Source: Chitinophaga pinensis (lineage in GTDB: Bacteria; Bacteroidota; Bacteroidia; Chitinophagales; Chitinophagaceae). Taken from it: 39,744 bases of DNA. A model generated the notes under the pieces. It was not told the DNA's origin. It searched no databases and was given only the letters and a program-made list of their open reading frames with translations. This document shows, one piece after another, positions 8,604 to 16,966 of the stretch. The stretch is taken from assembly GCA_945870985.1 (NCBI GenBank), contig CAMBUH010000002.1, positions 1-39,744 of the forward strand, given 5' to 3'. The translations under genes were made by a program, and so were the position numbers. How positions within the stretch are numbered: position 1 is the stretch's first letter; every line of letters begins with the position of its first letter.

Positions 8604-8876
8604 TCAAGCAGCGTGTTCTACCTTTTTTACAATCGAATCCAGTAATTTCTGTGATTCTAAAGTCAAATGATCGTATGAGATAGGAATCTGAGGGATAATA
8701 TCAATCAAGATACTGATGCGCCCCTCGGTGGAGAGAAATTTATTGAGCACCACTATTTTCCTTGATTCGAGCAAACACCAGCCACTTTGAAAAGTACCCC
8801 GTTCGTACCGGATGATGTATCCCGATTCGGCAAGAATGGCAGTGTATTTATCCAGCGTTCCTTGGGTATACTTCAT
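8604..8876 (-). CDS. Small conserved hypothetical protein (90 aa)
   Basis: This is a soluble protein with no signal peptide. It has a mixed alpha/beta pattern with GYIIRYERGTFQSGWC and ESRKIVVLNKFLSTEGRI in the first half and a helical, charged C terminus (LTLESQKLLDSIVKKVEHAA). It resembles short proteins found widely in Bacteroidota; no function is known to me. It follows porX with a 101-bp gap and precedes the MBL-fold gene by 50 bp, all on the minus strand, so it is probably part of the porX transcription unit. Confidence 0.75.
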   Translation of the reverse strand: MKYTQGTLDKYTAILAESGYIIRYERGTFQSGWCLLESRKIVVLNKFLSTEGRISILIDIIPQIPISYDHLTLESQKLLDSIVKKVEHAA

Positions 8877-8977
8877 CAGAGCAACAATTTCTATTCAAAA
8901 TTAAACAGCACAGGGTTGTGATACGTTTTCTTTTATCCACATATCTGAAAAGATTGCGAGATATAATTGCCAGTTTT

Positions 8978-10540
8978 TCACTTTCCTCGGCTTTCCATAC
9001 GGATAACAGGGATAATCATTTCCTCTAAGCTGATGCCTCCATGCTGAAAAGAGTTTTTGTAAAACTGTGCATATTGATGAAAATGATTGGGATAACATAA
9101 AAATCCATCTTCCCGGGCGAAAATATAACTCGAATTTACGGTAGGGGTTGGTAATCCCGCCACCATAGGCTCTCTGAAAGCCAGCACTTCCTTCGCTTCA
9201 TACTGCAAATTTCTGCCATGCTTATACCGTAAATTGGCGGTAGTTTGCTTATCCCCAATTACTTTATGCGGCGTTTTTACCCGCACACTTCCGTGATCTG
9301 TTGCCAGCACCAAGGTTATATTTTTTTCTGACAATTTTTTCAGGGCCTGGTGTAATGGACTATGCTCGAACCAGCTGCGGGTTAAACTGCGGTAACTGGT
9401 TTCATCTCCGGCAAGCTCCTTTAAAATTTCCATTTCTGTTCGGGCATGGCTTAAGGTATCTACAAAATTGTATACGATGATGTTGAGATCATTGTGTAAT
9501 AAATTATGCACCTGCGCAGCCAGTTGAACCCCCTCCTGATGATGCGTTATCTTATGATAACTCACACTCAGGTGTTCTTTTTTCAGGCGCTTTAACTGTG
9601 CCTGTAAAAAAAATAATTCGTGCAAATTTTTTCCGCCTTCTTCTTCATCATTTTTCCAATATTCCGGAAACTGTTGCTGAATGGCTACCGGCAACTGTCC
9701 GGCAAAAATAGCATTGCGTGCATATTGGGTGGCAGTAGGCAATATCGAATAAAAAGTATCTTCTTCAACAATCCGAAACGATTCGGCTAATAAGGGCTCG
9801 ATTGCCTTCCACTGATCTAAGCGGAGATTATCAATCAACACGCAAAACAGGGGCTTGCCGGGTTGCAAATATGGTAACACTTTTAATGAAAGTAGGTGAT
9901 GACTCATTACCGGTGCCGATAAACTGCGAGGGTTTAGCCATCCCGCATATTCCCGACTTACAAACTTTCCAAATGCCACATTGGCTTCCTGCTTTTGGGC
10001 ATAAAAAATTTCCTGCATTTCGGGGCTATCACTTTTCTCCATTTCCAGTTCCCAATACACCAGTTTCCGGTATATTTCCATCCAGGTTTGATGATCGGGA
10101 TTGTTATGCAACTGAGCAAACAACTGATTCATTTGTTGCTGATACTGGGAGGTGGTTGTTTCTGCAACGAGTCGTCGGTTGTCGATGATTTTTTTTAAAC
10201 TGAGTAATACCTGCTGAGGATTAACCGGCTTAATCAGATAGTCGGCAATTTCACTGCCAATAGCTTCATCCATTAAACGCTCCGTATCATTTCGGGTAAT
10301 TAATACTACCGGCAGCAGCTTATTAATTTCCTTTAATTGCTGCATGGTTTGCAAACCCGAAATTCCGGGCATAGATTCATCCATCAGCACCACATCAAAA
10401 AATTGGCGCTTTACCAGTTCAATTGCATCAAATCCATTAGAAACAGCGGTTACGGAATACCCCTTCTGCTGCAAAAAAATTACCTGTGCCTGTAAACTCT
10501 CAATTTCATCATCTACCCACAAAACCTGAATTTCCGCCAT
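8978..10540 (-). CDS. porX: PorX: response regulator fused to a PglZ (alkaline phosphatase-type) domain
   Basis: The protein is 520 aa. Residues 1-120 form a CheY-like receiver with acidic pair D10/D11 and phospho-acceptor D54 (VVLMDESMPG), plus the conserved K in LIKP. A helical linker (about 125-225) leads to a PglZ-type domain: LIDNLRLDQW (about 235-244), PTATQYARN with the candidate nucleophile Thr (about 268-276), DTLSHAR and ATDHGSVRVKTPHK as metal ligands. PorX works with the PorY kinase to control type IX secretion genes, and the PglZ domain of homologues cleaves oligonucleotides. porY is not in the window, as is usual. The gene is divergent from the HD-lpx operon (135 bp between starts). 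Confidence 0.93.
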   Translation of the reverse strand: MAEIQVLWVDDEIESLQAQVIFLQQKGYSVTAVSNGFDAIELVKRQFFDVVLMDESMPGISGLQTMQQLKEINKLLPVVLITRNDTERLMDEAIGSEIADYLIKPVNPQQVLLSLKKIIDNRRLVAETTTSQYQQQMNQLFAQLHNNPDHQTWMEIYRKLVYWELEMEKSDSPEMQEIFYAQKQEANVAFGKFVSREYAGWLNPRSLSAPVMSHHLLSLKVLPYLQPGKPLFCVLIDNLRLDQWKAIEPLLAESFRIVEEDTFYSILPTATQYARNAIFAGQLPVAIQQQFPEYWKNDEEEGGKNLHELFFLQAQLKRLKKEHLSVSYHKITHHQEGVQLAAQVHNLLHNDLNIIVYNFVDTLSHARTEMEILKELAGDETSYRSLTRSWFEHSPLHQALKKLSEKNITLVLATDHGSVRVKTPHKVIGDKQTTANLRYKHGRNLQYEAKEVLAFREPMVAGLPTPTVNSSYIFAREDGFLCYPNHFHQYAQFYKNSFQHGGISLEEMIIPVIRMESRGK

Positions 10541-10625
10541 GAAGTGTAGTTTAAAATAGTAAAAGGTGCTTACCTTCTCTTATAAAGTAAATCTATTCCA
10601 TTCTCGGCTAACGTCCATCTTCTTT

Positions 10626-10635
10626 GTACTTTTAC
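10626..10635 (+). promoter_or_regulatory. Probable -7 box of the HD-lpx operon (GTACTTTTAC)
   Basis: GTACTTTTAC lies 40 bp upstream of the HD gene. The same 10-mer precedes lpxC/fabZ and the GroES-like gene. It looks like a variant of the TAnnTTTG box. Confidence 0.45.
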
Positions 10636-10675
10636 ACCTGTTCAGCTTAAGGTTTTAACAATTTAAAAACAACGG

Positions 10676-11887
10676 ATGCCCGAGAGAAGAAAAATCATCA
10701 ACGACCCGGTCTACGGATTTATTACCATCAGCCACCCGCTGATATTTTTTATTTTAGAACATCCCTATTACCAGCGGCTAAGAAGAATTCAGCAGATGGC
10801 AATGGCTTCTATGGTTTATCCGGGTGCTGTGCATACCCGGCTGCATCATTCGCTGGGCGCCTATCACCTAATGGGCAATGCCGTAGCCGAACTCCGAAGC
10901 AAAGGAATCGCCATTTCAGCCGAAGAAGAAATTGCCGTTAAATGTGCCATACTCTTACATGATATTGGGCATGGCCCCTATTCCCATGCGTTGGAAAACC
11001 GGGTGCTGGAAGGAGTAGACCACGAAACCATGTCGCTGGCAATTATGCAAAAGCTGAACAAAGAATGTGGAGGTGCCCTCGATTTGGCCATACAAATTTT
11101 TACCAACCAGTATCACCAACCTTTTCTTCATCAGCTGATTAGTGGTCAGTTAGATATGGACCGGATGGATTACCTGAGCCGAGACAGTTTTTTTTCTGGT
11201 GTAAGTGAAGGGGTAATTGGATACGACCGTATTTTAAAAATGTTAACGGTTTGGAATGGTCAGTTAATGGTAGAAGAAAAAGGAATTTACAGCGTTGAAA
11301 AATTTCTGATTGCCCGCCGTCAAATGTACTGGCAGGTTTACTTGCATAAAACGGTGCTAGCTGCTGAAAAAATGATGGTGAAAATTATTGAGCGGGTAAG
11401 GGCGATTTATTCACCCAGTGATAAAGAATTACCTACGATAACAGCTCTCGATTATTTTCTGGCCCATCCCAACCCATCCCTTACGGAAGAAAATATCAGC
11501 CGGTTTTGCTCGCTCGACGATTATGATATCATGCATGCCATCAAGCATTGGAGTAAGCACAGCGACCCTATCCTATCGCTATTATGTAATCGGTTGCTAA
11601 ACAGGCAACTATTTCATTGCCGCATTCAGGCTGCGCCCTTTTCACCAGATTACCTGCAACAAAAACAACAGGAATTGTTGCAGCAATATGCCACTAATGA
11701 AGCCGATTTACCCTTTGTATGTTTTACCGGGGAAGCCTCCAACACCCTTTATCAACTGAAGGATGAAAGAATACAGGTTTTATTTAAGGATGGAACCGTA
11801 ACAGACATCTCCCGAATTGAAAATGCATTGATTCAGGAAAATCTTTCCGCCCCCGTTAAAAAATTTTACATTTGTACGCTTCCCTAA
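10676..11887 (+). CDS. HD-domain phosphohydrolase (COG1078, dNTPase-like)
   Basis: The protein is 403 aa. The HD metal site is visible: H57/H58 in TRLHHSLGAYH, H95-D96 in ILLHDIGHGPYSH, and a distal Asp in QLDMDRMDYLSRD (about 160-170). This arrangement is typical of the dGTPase/SAMHD1-like group (COG1078), which hydrolyses nucleotides, but the substrate of the Bacteroidota branch is not settled. No signal peptide is present. It is the first gene of the plus-strand run into lpxD (65 bp gap) and is divergent from porX. Confidence 0.88.
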   Translation: MPERRKIINDPVYGFITISHPLIFFILEHPYYQRLRRIQQMAMASMVYPGAVHTRLHHSLGAYHLMGNAVAELRSKGIAISAEEEIAVKCAILLHDIGHGPYSHALENRVLEGVDHETMSLAIMQKLNKECGGALDLAIQIFTNQYHQPFLHQLISGQLDMDRMDYLSRDSFFSGVSEGVIGYDRILKMLTVWNGQLMVEEKGIYSVEKFLIARRQMYWQVYLHKTVLAAEKMMVKIIERVRAIYSPSDKELPTITALDYFLAHPNPSLTEENISRFCSLDDYDIMHAIKHWSKHSDPILSLLCNRLLNRQLFHCRIQAAPFSPDYLQQKQQELLQQYATNEADLPFVCFTGEASNTLYQLKDERIQVLFKDGTVTDISRIENALIQENLSAPVKKFYICTLP

Positions 11888-11952
11888 CCAATAGCTGCAG
11901 CCAATTCCGGTAAAAGAAAATTATCTTCATCTCATCCAAACATCCCTTGCTC

Positions 11953-13005
11953 ATGCAATTTACGGCCTCACAAATAGCGTTGATGATTCAGGGAAAGGTA
12001 GAAGGTAATGCCCTTGCTACCGTACAAGGCTTTGGAAAAATTGAAGAAGCGGTTGCCGGTCAACTTTCTTTTCTTGCCAATCCAAAATACGAGCAATATT
12101 TATATACTACTGGTGCCACCATTATTATAATTAACGAAAGTCTTGCGCTTACCGAATCTGTTTCTGCCACGCTGATACGGGTTCCGGATGCATACAGTGC
12201 CTTTGCTATTTTATTAGGTAAATATCAAGAACTTACTACTGCCGCATTAGCAGGCATTCAGCAACCCAGTTATATTAGCAGCTCTGCCACAATGGGTACG
12301 GGTGTTTTTGTTGGTGCATTTGCTTATATCGGAGATAATGTACAATTGGGCAATCAGGTGAAAATATTCCCGGGCGTTTTTATTGGTAACAATGTGGTGA
12401 TTGGCGATCGGGTAGTGTTGCACCCGGGTGTAGTTGTTTATCACGACTGTATCATAGGAAATCAGGTAACCATTCATGCCGGCAGTATCATTGGTAGCGA
12501 TGGATTTGGCTATGCTCCCCAAAGCGATGGGTCACTTAGCAAAGTACCCCAAATTGGCAATGTGCGCATCGAAGACCAAGTTGAAATAGGCGCAAACGTA
12601 ACCATCGATCGGGCTACCATTGGCTCTACCATCATACGCAAAGGAGCTAAACTCGATAACCTTATTCAGATAGCCCATAATGTGGACATTGGGGAAGAAA
12701 CCGTTATTGCTGCCCAAACCGGCATCAGCGGCAGCACCAAGGTAGGTAAGCAGGTTATGATGGGAGGTCAGGTAGGTGTTGCCGGCCATATTCAGGTTGC
12801 CGACGGTAGTAAAGTGGGAGCCAAATCGGGTATTACCAAAAGCCTTAAAACTCCACATCTCACCTGGCATGGCAATCCAGCAATCGACTTCACAACCTCT
12901 ATGCGCCAACAAGCCCATACCCGCCAACTGCCCGAATTGGAAAAAAGAATAGCTGAATTGGAAAAATTGGTGCGTGATTTGGGAAATATGTACTCAAAAC
13001 ACTAA
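11953..13005 (+). CDS. lpxD: UDP-3-O-(3-hydroxyacyl)glucosamine N-acyltransferase LpxD
   Basis: The protein is 350 aa from ATG 11953; the track start is a TTG two codons earlier. Residues 1-105 form the uridine-binding domain ([14 protein letters not shown]). Hexapeptide repeats of the left-handed beta helix follow (about 110-300: [32 protein letters not shown]). The catalytic His is likely the one in [11 protein letters not shown], and a C-terminal helix follows. It adds the N-linked hydroxyacyl chain in the third step of lipid A synthesis. It precedes lpxC/fabZ by 132 bp. Confidence 0.95.
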   Translation: MQFTASQIALMIQGKVEGNALATVQGFGKIEEAVAGQLSFLANPKYEQYLYTTGATIIIINESLALTESVSATLIRVPDAYSAFAILLGKYQELTTAALAGIQQPSYISSSATMGTGVFVGAFAYIGDNVQLGNQVKIFPGVFIGNNVVIGDRVVLHPGVVVYHDCIIGNQVTIHAGSIIGSDGFGYAPQSDGSLSKVPQIGNVRIEDQVEIGANVTIDRATIGSTIIRKGAKLDNLIQIAHNVDIGEETVIAAQTGISGSTKVGKQVMMGGQVGVAGHIQVADGSKVGAKSGITKSLKTPHLTWHGNPAIDFTTSMRQQAHTRQLPELEKRIAELEKLVRDLGNMYSKH

Positions 13006-13035
13006 GCCGTACCCCTTAGAATACAGGCTTAATTC

Positions 13036-13045
13036 GTACTTTTAC
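13036..13045 (+). promoter_or_regulatory. Probable internal -7 box ahead of lpxC/fabZ (GTACTTTTAC)
   Basis: This exact copy of the GTACTTTTAC box lies 31 bp after the lpxD stop and 92 bp before the lpxC/fabZ ATG. It would start an mRNA that contains the folded leader at 13063-13113. Confidence 0.4.
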
Positions 13046-13062
13046 CGGAAATTTTGTTGCGT

Positions 13063-13113
13063 TTACCCTAAGGAGGAAGCCGGAAACTGCTTTATCCTGC
13101 TGCTTGAGGGTAA
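13063..13113 (+). promoter_or_regulatory. Folded leader upstream of lpxC/fabZ
   Basis: A 7-bp outer stem, TTACCCT (13063-13069) with AGGGTAA (13107-13113), encloses an inner stem GGAGGAAGC (13072-13080) with GCTTTATCC (13089-13097), which has one mismatch and one G-U pair and an 8-nt loop. No known riboswitch class was recognised. A short out-of-frame ORF (ATG 13113, 13 codons) runs into the lpxC start. Confidence 0.4.
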
Positions 13114-13137
13114 TGGCATTTCAAAAAGGTAACCAGT

Positions 13138-14547
13138 ATGAACCATCAATTTAACCCTGATAAGCAGCACACTCTCTCCAAACCTATCCATATTAGTGGT
13201 ACCGGATTACATACTGGTATTTTAGTTGATATGACGCTGAAACCCGCCCATCCGGGATTTGGGATTCAATTTCAACGGGTTGATTTACCAAACCAGCCCC
13301 TTATTAAAGCCGACTGCGACCTTGTTACCGATACCAGCCGGGGAACTACCCTCCAAATTGGGGATACCAAAGTAAGCACCGTAGAACATATTCTTGCTTC
13401 TCTAGTAGGGATGGGAATCGATAATGTTTTAATTGAATTAAATGGCCCCGAAATACCCATTATGGATGGCAGCTCGGCTCCTTTTATCGCCCTAATTGAA
13501 GATGCTGGCGTTGAAGAACAGGAAGCCGCCAAAGCCTGGTATAGTCTCGATGAAAATATTTACCACTACGACGATGAAAAACGCGTTGAAATGGTAGCCC
13601 TCCCAGCACTCGATTATCAACTCACCACCCTAATTGATTTTAATAGTCCTGTTTTAGGCACCCAGCATGCCGGACTAAAAACAATCAAAGATTTTAAAAC
13701 AGAAATCGCCCCTTGTAGAACTTTTTGTTTTTTACACGAACTGGAAATGTTGCTAGACAACGACCTTATTAAGGGCGGCGACATAAACAATGCCATAGTA
13801 GTAGTAGACAAAGCCGTTTCAGATGCCGAAATGGGTCGCCTTGCCAAAGTGTTTAAACGCGATAAAATTGAAGTGAAAAGCGAAGGATACCTGAACAACC
13901 TCGAACTGAGATTCCCCAACGAACCCGCCCGACATAAGTTGCTGGATGTAATTGGCGACCTCGCTTTAATTGGTTACCCCATCAAGGCCCGCATCATTGC
14001 CAACCGCCCCGGACACAGCACCAACGTTGAATTTGCCAAAAAAATAAAGCAATACATCCGCAAGAATAAACACGTGAAAAATGTGCCGGTGTACGATCCG
14101 GCTTTGCCACCGGTTTATACGTTGGATAAAATTGAAAAAACACTTCCTCACCGACATCCATTTTTATTTGTAGATAAGATTGTGGAACTAACCGATACCC
14201 ATATTGTTGGTATAAAAAACGTAACCTTTAACGAATGGTTCTTCCCCGGTCATTTTCCCGGTAACCCCGTAATGCCGGGCGTAATTCAAATTGAAGCCCT
14301 GGCACAAACCGGCGGAATCTTATGCATCAATTCGATGCCGGAAGGAAAATACGACACTTACTTTTTGAAAATAGATAACTGCAAATTCAAACAAATGGTT
14401 CGGCCAGGTGATACCATGGTTTTGAAAATGGAACTGAACGGACCCATCCGCAGAGGTATTTGCGAAATGCGGGGAACCGTTTTTGTAGGTGGAAAAGTTG
14501 CCACTGAAGCCGATTTAGTAGCCCAAATTGTTCGCCGCCCCGATTAA
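13138..14547 (+). CDS. lpxC/fabZ: Bifunctional LpxC deacetylase / FabZ dehydratase
   Basis: The protein is 469 aa. Residues 1-310 are LpxC, the zinc-dependent UDP-3-O-acyl-GlcNAc deacetylase and committed step of lipid A synthesis: STVEHILASLVG supplies one Zn His, and HKLLDVIGDLALIG another His and Asp. GHSTNVEF follows. Residues about 325-469 are FabZ, the (3R)-hydroxyacyl-ACP dehydratase: PHRHPFLFVDKI, then FPGHFPGNPVMPGV with the catalytic His and IEALAQTGG with the catalytic Glu. The fusion is typical of Bacteroidota and couples fatty-acid and lipid A synthesis in one chain. lpxA follows after 26 bp. Confidence 0.97.
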   Translation: MNHQFNPDKQHTLSKPIHISGTGLHTGILVDMTLKPAHPGFGIQFQRVDLPNQPLIKADCDLVTDTSRGTTLQIGDTKVSTVEHILASLVGMGIDNVLIELNGPEIPIMDGSSAPFIALIEDAGVEEQEAAKAWYSLDENIYHYDDEKRVEMVALPALDYQLTTLIDFNSPVLGTQHAGLKTIKDFKTEIAPCRTFCFLHELEMLLDNDLIKGGDINNAIVVVDKAVSDAEMGRLAKVFKRDKIEVKSEGYLNNLELRFPNEPARHKLLDVIGDLALIGYPIKARIIANRPGHSTNVEFAKKIKQYIRKNKHVKNVPVYDPALPPVYTLDKIEKTLPHRHPFLFVDKIVELTDTHIVGIKNVTFNEWFFPGHFPGNPVMPGVIQIEALAQTGGILCINSMPEGKYDTYFLKIDNCKFKQMVRPGDTMVLKMELNGPIRRGICEMRGTVFVGGKVATEADLVAQIVRRPD

Positions 14548-14573
14548 GCCCTATTCATAACAACCACTCAAAC

Positions 14574-15371
14574 ATGACGCATCCCTATACCTATATCGAC
14601 CCCAACGCTTCCATTGCTCCCAATGTGAAAATTGACCCTTTTACGGTTATTCATGGGGATGTTAAAATTGGCGAGGGTACCTGGATCGGCAGCAATGTTA
14701 CCATTATGGAAGGCACCCGCATAGGAAAAAACTGCCGCATATTTCCCGGAGCAGTATTAGGAGCCATTCCGCAAGACTTAAAATATAACGGCGAAAAAAC
14801 CACCGCTGAAATAGGCGATAATACTACCATCCGTGAATTTGTAACCATCAACCGCGGTACCACCGACCGTGGCAAAACCGTGGTAGGAAATAATTGTTTG
14901 ATAATGGCGTATAGTCATATTGCCCACGACTGCATCATTGGCAATAACTGCATTTTGAGTAACAGTGTGCAGGTAGCTGGACACGTTACCATTGGCGACT
15001 GGGCCATTGTGGGTGGGGTGAGTGCAGTACACCAGTTTGTGAATATCGGACAACACACTTTTATTGCCGGAGGTAGTTTGGTGAGCAAAGACGTGCCCCC
15101 TTATATTAAAGCCGTTCGCAACCCGCTGAGTTACGGAGGGGTAAACAGTGTGGGGTTGAAAAGAAGAGGATTCCCCCTCAACCAGATCAATCATATCCTG
15201 GATGTATATCGTACCATCTATAACAAAGGATTTAATACCACCCAAGCTCTGGAATTTATTGAAGAAGAATTGCAGGCCACTGATGAGCGGGATGAAATTG
15301 TAACATTTGTTAGAGAGAGCGGCCGTGGCATCATCAAACGTTACATCAAAGGGGTAACCGACGACGAATAA
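14574..15371 (+). CDS. lpxA: Acyl-ACP--UDP-N-acetylglucosamine O-acyltransferase LpxA
   Basis: The protein is 265 aa, the usual length. Left-handed beta-helix hexapeptides run from about residue 10 to 190 (ASIAPNVKIDPFTVIHGDVKIG). The catalytic His is in MAYSHIAHDCIIG (about 117-124). A C-terminal helical domain follows (GFPLNQINHILDVYRTIYNKG). It performs the first step of lipid A synthesis, O-acylating UDP-GlcNAc from hydroxyacyl-ACP. It sits directly after lpxC/fabZ; with lpxD the first three lipid A enzymes are in one run. The ABC ATPase gene starts 25 bp later. Confidence 0.97.
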   Translation: MTHPYTYIDPNASIAPNVKIDPFTVIHGDVKIGEGTWIGSNVTIMEGTRIGKNCRIFPGAVLGAIPQDLKYNGEKTTAEIGDNTTIREFVTINRGTTDRGKTVVGNNCLIMAYSHIAHDCIIGNNCILSNSVQVAGHVTIGDWAIVGGVSAVHQFVNIGQHTFIAGGSLVSKDVPPYIKAVRNPLSYGGVNSVGLKRRGFPLNQINHILDVYRTIYNKGFNTTQALEFIEEELQATDERDEIVTFVRESGRGIIKRYIKGVTDDE

Positions 15372-15396
15372 TTTATTTCGTTCCTTCTTTTCTTAT

Positions 15397-16080
15397 ATGC
15401 CAACCAACGGATACATATCTATCCAACACCCAACTTCTTTAAGGAAGCCCGTTGGTATTTCACTGCAAGCAGCCGGAAAAAAATTTAACCGAGAATGGAT
15501 TTTCCGCAATCTCACTTTTCAAATTGAACCCGGAAAATCTTACGCAATAACAGGCCCCAACGGAAGTGGAAAAAGTACCCTGCTCCAATGTATCGCCGGA
15601 GCCATTCACCTGAGCGAAGGAAGTGTTTCTTATCAATCGGTTTCAAAAGAAGTAACTACCCAACTGGCAGAGGAAATTTTTTTTAAACAGGTAGCTATCT
15701 CCGCTCCTTATTTGGAATTGATAGAAGAAATGACCGCCCTGGAGTTTTTATCGTTTCACCAACACTTCAAACCCTTTCTTTCTGGCATAACCATTTCCGA
15801 AATATTAGAGGCCGTATCCCTAGATAAAGCTGCCAACAAACAAATTCGCTATTTCAGCAGCGGTATGAAACAGCGTTTGAAACTGGCACAGGCATTTTAT
15901 TCGGATGTGCCCGTTATTCTGCTGGATGAGCCTTGTGCTAATCTGGATAGGGCTGGATATGAATTGTATAAAAATCTCTGCACCGGACCAGGAGAAAACA
16001 GACTTACCTTGGTAGGCAGCAACGATCCTCAGGAAACTGTATTTTGCAGTGCCCATATTCACTTACCCGACTATCAATAA
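15397..16080 (+). CDS. Lone ABC-type ATPase without a recognisable H-loop histidine
   Basis: The protein is 227 aa. It has Walker A GPNGSGKSTLLQ (about 54-65), a signature of the form YFSSGMKQRLKLA rather than LSGGQ, Walker B VILLDEPCANLD, and a D-loop. Where the H-loop His is expected (usually THD) the sequence reads VGSNDPQE, so the switch His appears replaced by Asn. There is no permease gene beside it. FSSGM signatures occur in ABC-2 type exporters. Its place directly after lpxA (25 bp) and 6 bp before the protease gene suggests an envelope role, but a transport substrate cannot be named. Confidence 0.85.
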   Translation: MPTNGYISIQHPTSLRKPVGISLQAAGKKFNREWIFRNLTFQIEPGKSYAITGPNGSGKSTLLQCIAGAIHLSEGSVSYQSVSKEVTTQLAEEIFFKQVAISAPYLELIEEMTALEFLSFHQHFKPFLSGITISEILEAVSLDKAANKQIRYFSSGMKQRLKLAQAFYSDVPVILLDEPCANLDRAGYELYKNLCTGPGENRLTLVGSNDPQETVFCSAHIHLPDYQ

Positions 16081-16086
16081 TTGTTC

Positions 16087-16953
16087 ATGTTTGCAGATGC
16101 CATAGAAAAAGTTGCCGGCTATACCCGTCCGGTTAACACCATTTTGAGAACCTATGGAAGTAAACAGGTAATCGCCAGCAGTGCTTCGTTGTTTTTTGTA
16201 AACAATCAGGCCGAAGCCCTCACCTGTAAACACGTTACCAGATGGCTAGGTATGGCAGAACAATTGAATCAGCAATACCAGTTATTTAAACAAGAGCTTC
16301 GTTCAATTACCCATTCATCTCAACAGTTAGCACTTGAAAAAAAATATGGGTATACCAACGGCCAGGTAGTGCAGATGAAAACCACTTTTGTTGATTGCGT
16401 AAACAGCATGTCGGGCTTTACCTGCTGGGAACATCCCGATGCCGATCTGGCATTGATAAAATTTCATGGATTTGAAAAAATTCTGTATCAGGGTAATGCC
16501 ATTTTCCCTGCTGCTTCAACAACCGTGCGACCCGGTAATCAACTTTGCCGGATTGGATTCCCCTTCACTGCCTTCAATAATTTTCGCTATAACGAACCCC
16601 AGGATGATATAGAATGGACGCCCACAGGAATTCCGAGTACGCCCATTTTCCCCATCGAGGGGATGGTTACCCGATATCTTCCCCAACAAGGAATTGAAAT
16701 GAGTACTCCCGGGTATCCCGGCCACAGTGGAGGACCTTTATTCAATAATCTGGGAACAGTGGTAGGTATTCAAACAGCAACCCGCCATCTCGCACTGGGC
16801 ACTTTTCCCGATCAGGTTTCCCTTAACAATCCTGGAGGTATCGCAGAATGGAAAGGTCAGGCAGTGGCACATCTGGGCCAATGTATTTCTCATGAACTGA
16901 TTACAATATTTCTGAAAGACCGGGGTGTACATTTTTCAACTGATCCTAGCTGA
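16087..16953 (+). CDS. Trypsin-like serine protease, apparently cytoplasmic
   Basis: The protein is 288 aa from ATG 16087 (track start is a TTG two codons earlier). The chymotrypsin-fold triad can be read: H49 in LTCKHV, D120 in DADLALIKF, S214 in GYPGHSGGPLFN, with the usual VVGIQTA strand after the Ser. There is no signal peptide, no transmembrane segment and no PDZ domain, which sets it apart from DegP/HtrA. A helical insert (about 51-85) follows the His. It starts 6 bp after the ABC ATPase stop, so translation is probably coupled. The substrate is unknown. Its end is 13 bp from the convergent ald stop. Confidence 0.8.
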   Translation: MFADAIEKVAGYTRPVNTILRTYGSKQVIASSASLFFVNNQAEALTCKHVTRWLGMAEQLNQQYQLFKQELRSITHSSQQLALEKKYGYTNGQVVQMKTTFVDCVNSMSGFTCWEHPDADLALIKFHGFEKILYQGNAIFPAASTTVRPGNQLCRIGFPFTAFNNFRYNEPQDDIEWTPTGIPSTPIFPIEGMVTRYLPQQGIEMSTPGYPGHSGGPLFNNLGTVVGIQTATRHLALGTFPDQVSLNNPGGIAEWKGQAVAHLGQCISHELITIFLKDRGVHFSTDPS

Positions 16954-16966
16954 AATAATTAGGTAA

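Noticed and set aside
9802-10188. 128-aa ORF antisense to porX
   Set aside because: It overlaps the PorX frame entirely and shows no family features.
12532-12927. 131-aa ORF antisense to lpxD
   Set aside because: It is a shadow of the beta-helix repeat codons, with no domain or start signal.
14778-15245. 155-aa ORF on the minus strand inside lpxA
   Set aside because: It is fully antisense to a strongly recognised gene; its composition is that of a shadow of hexapeptide codons.
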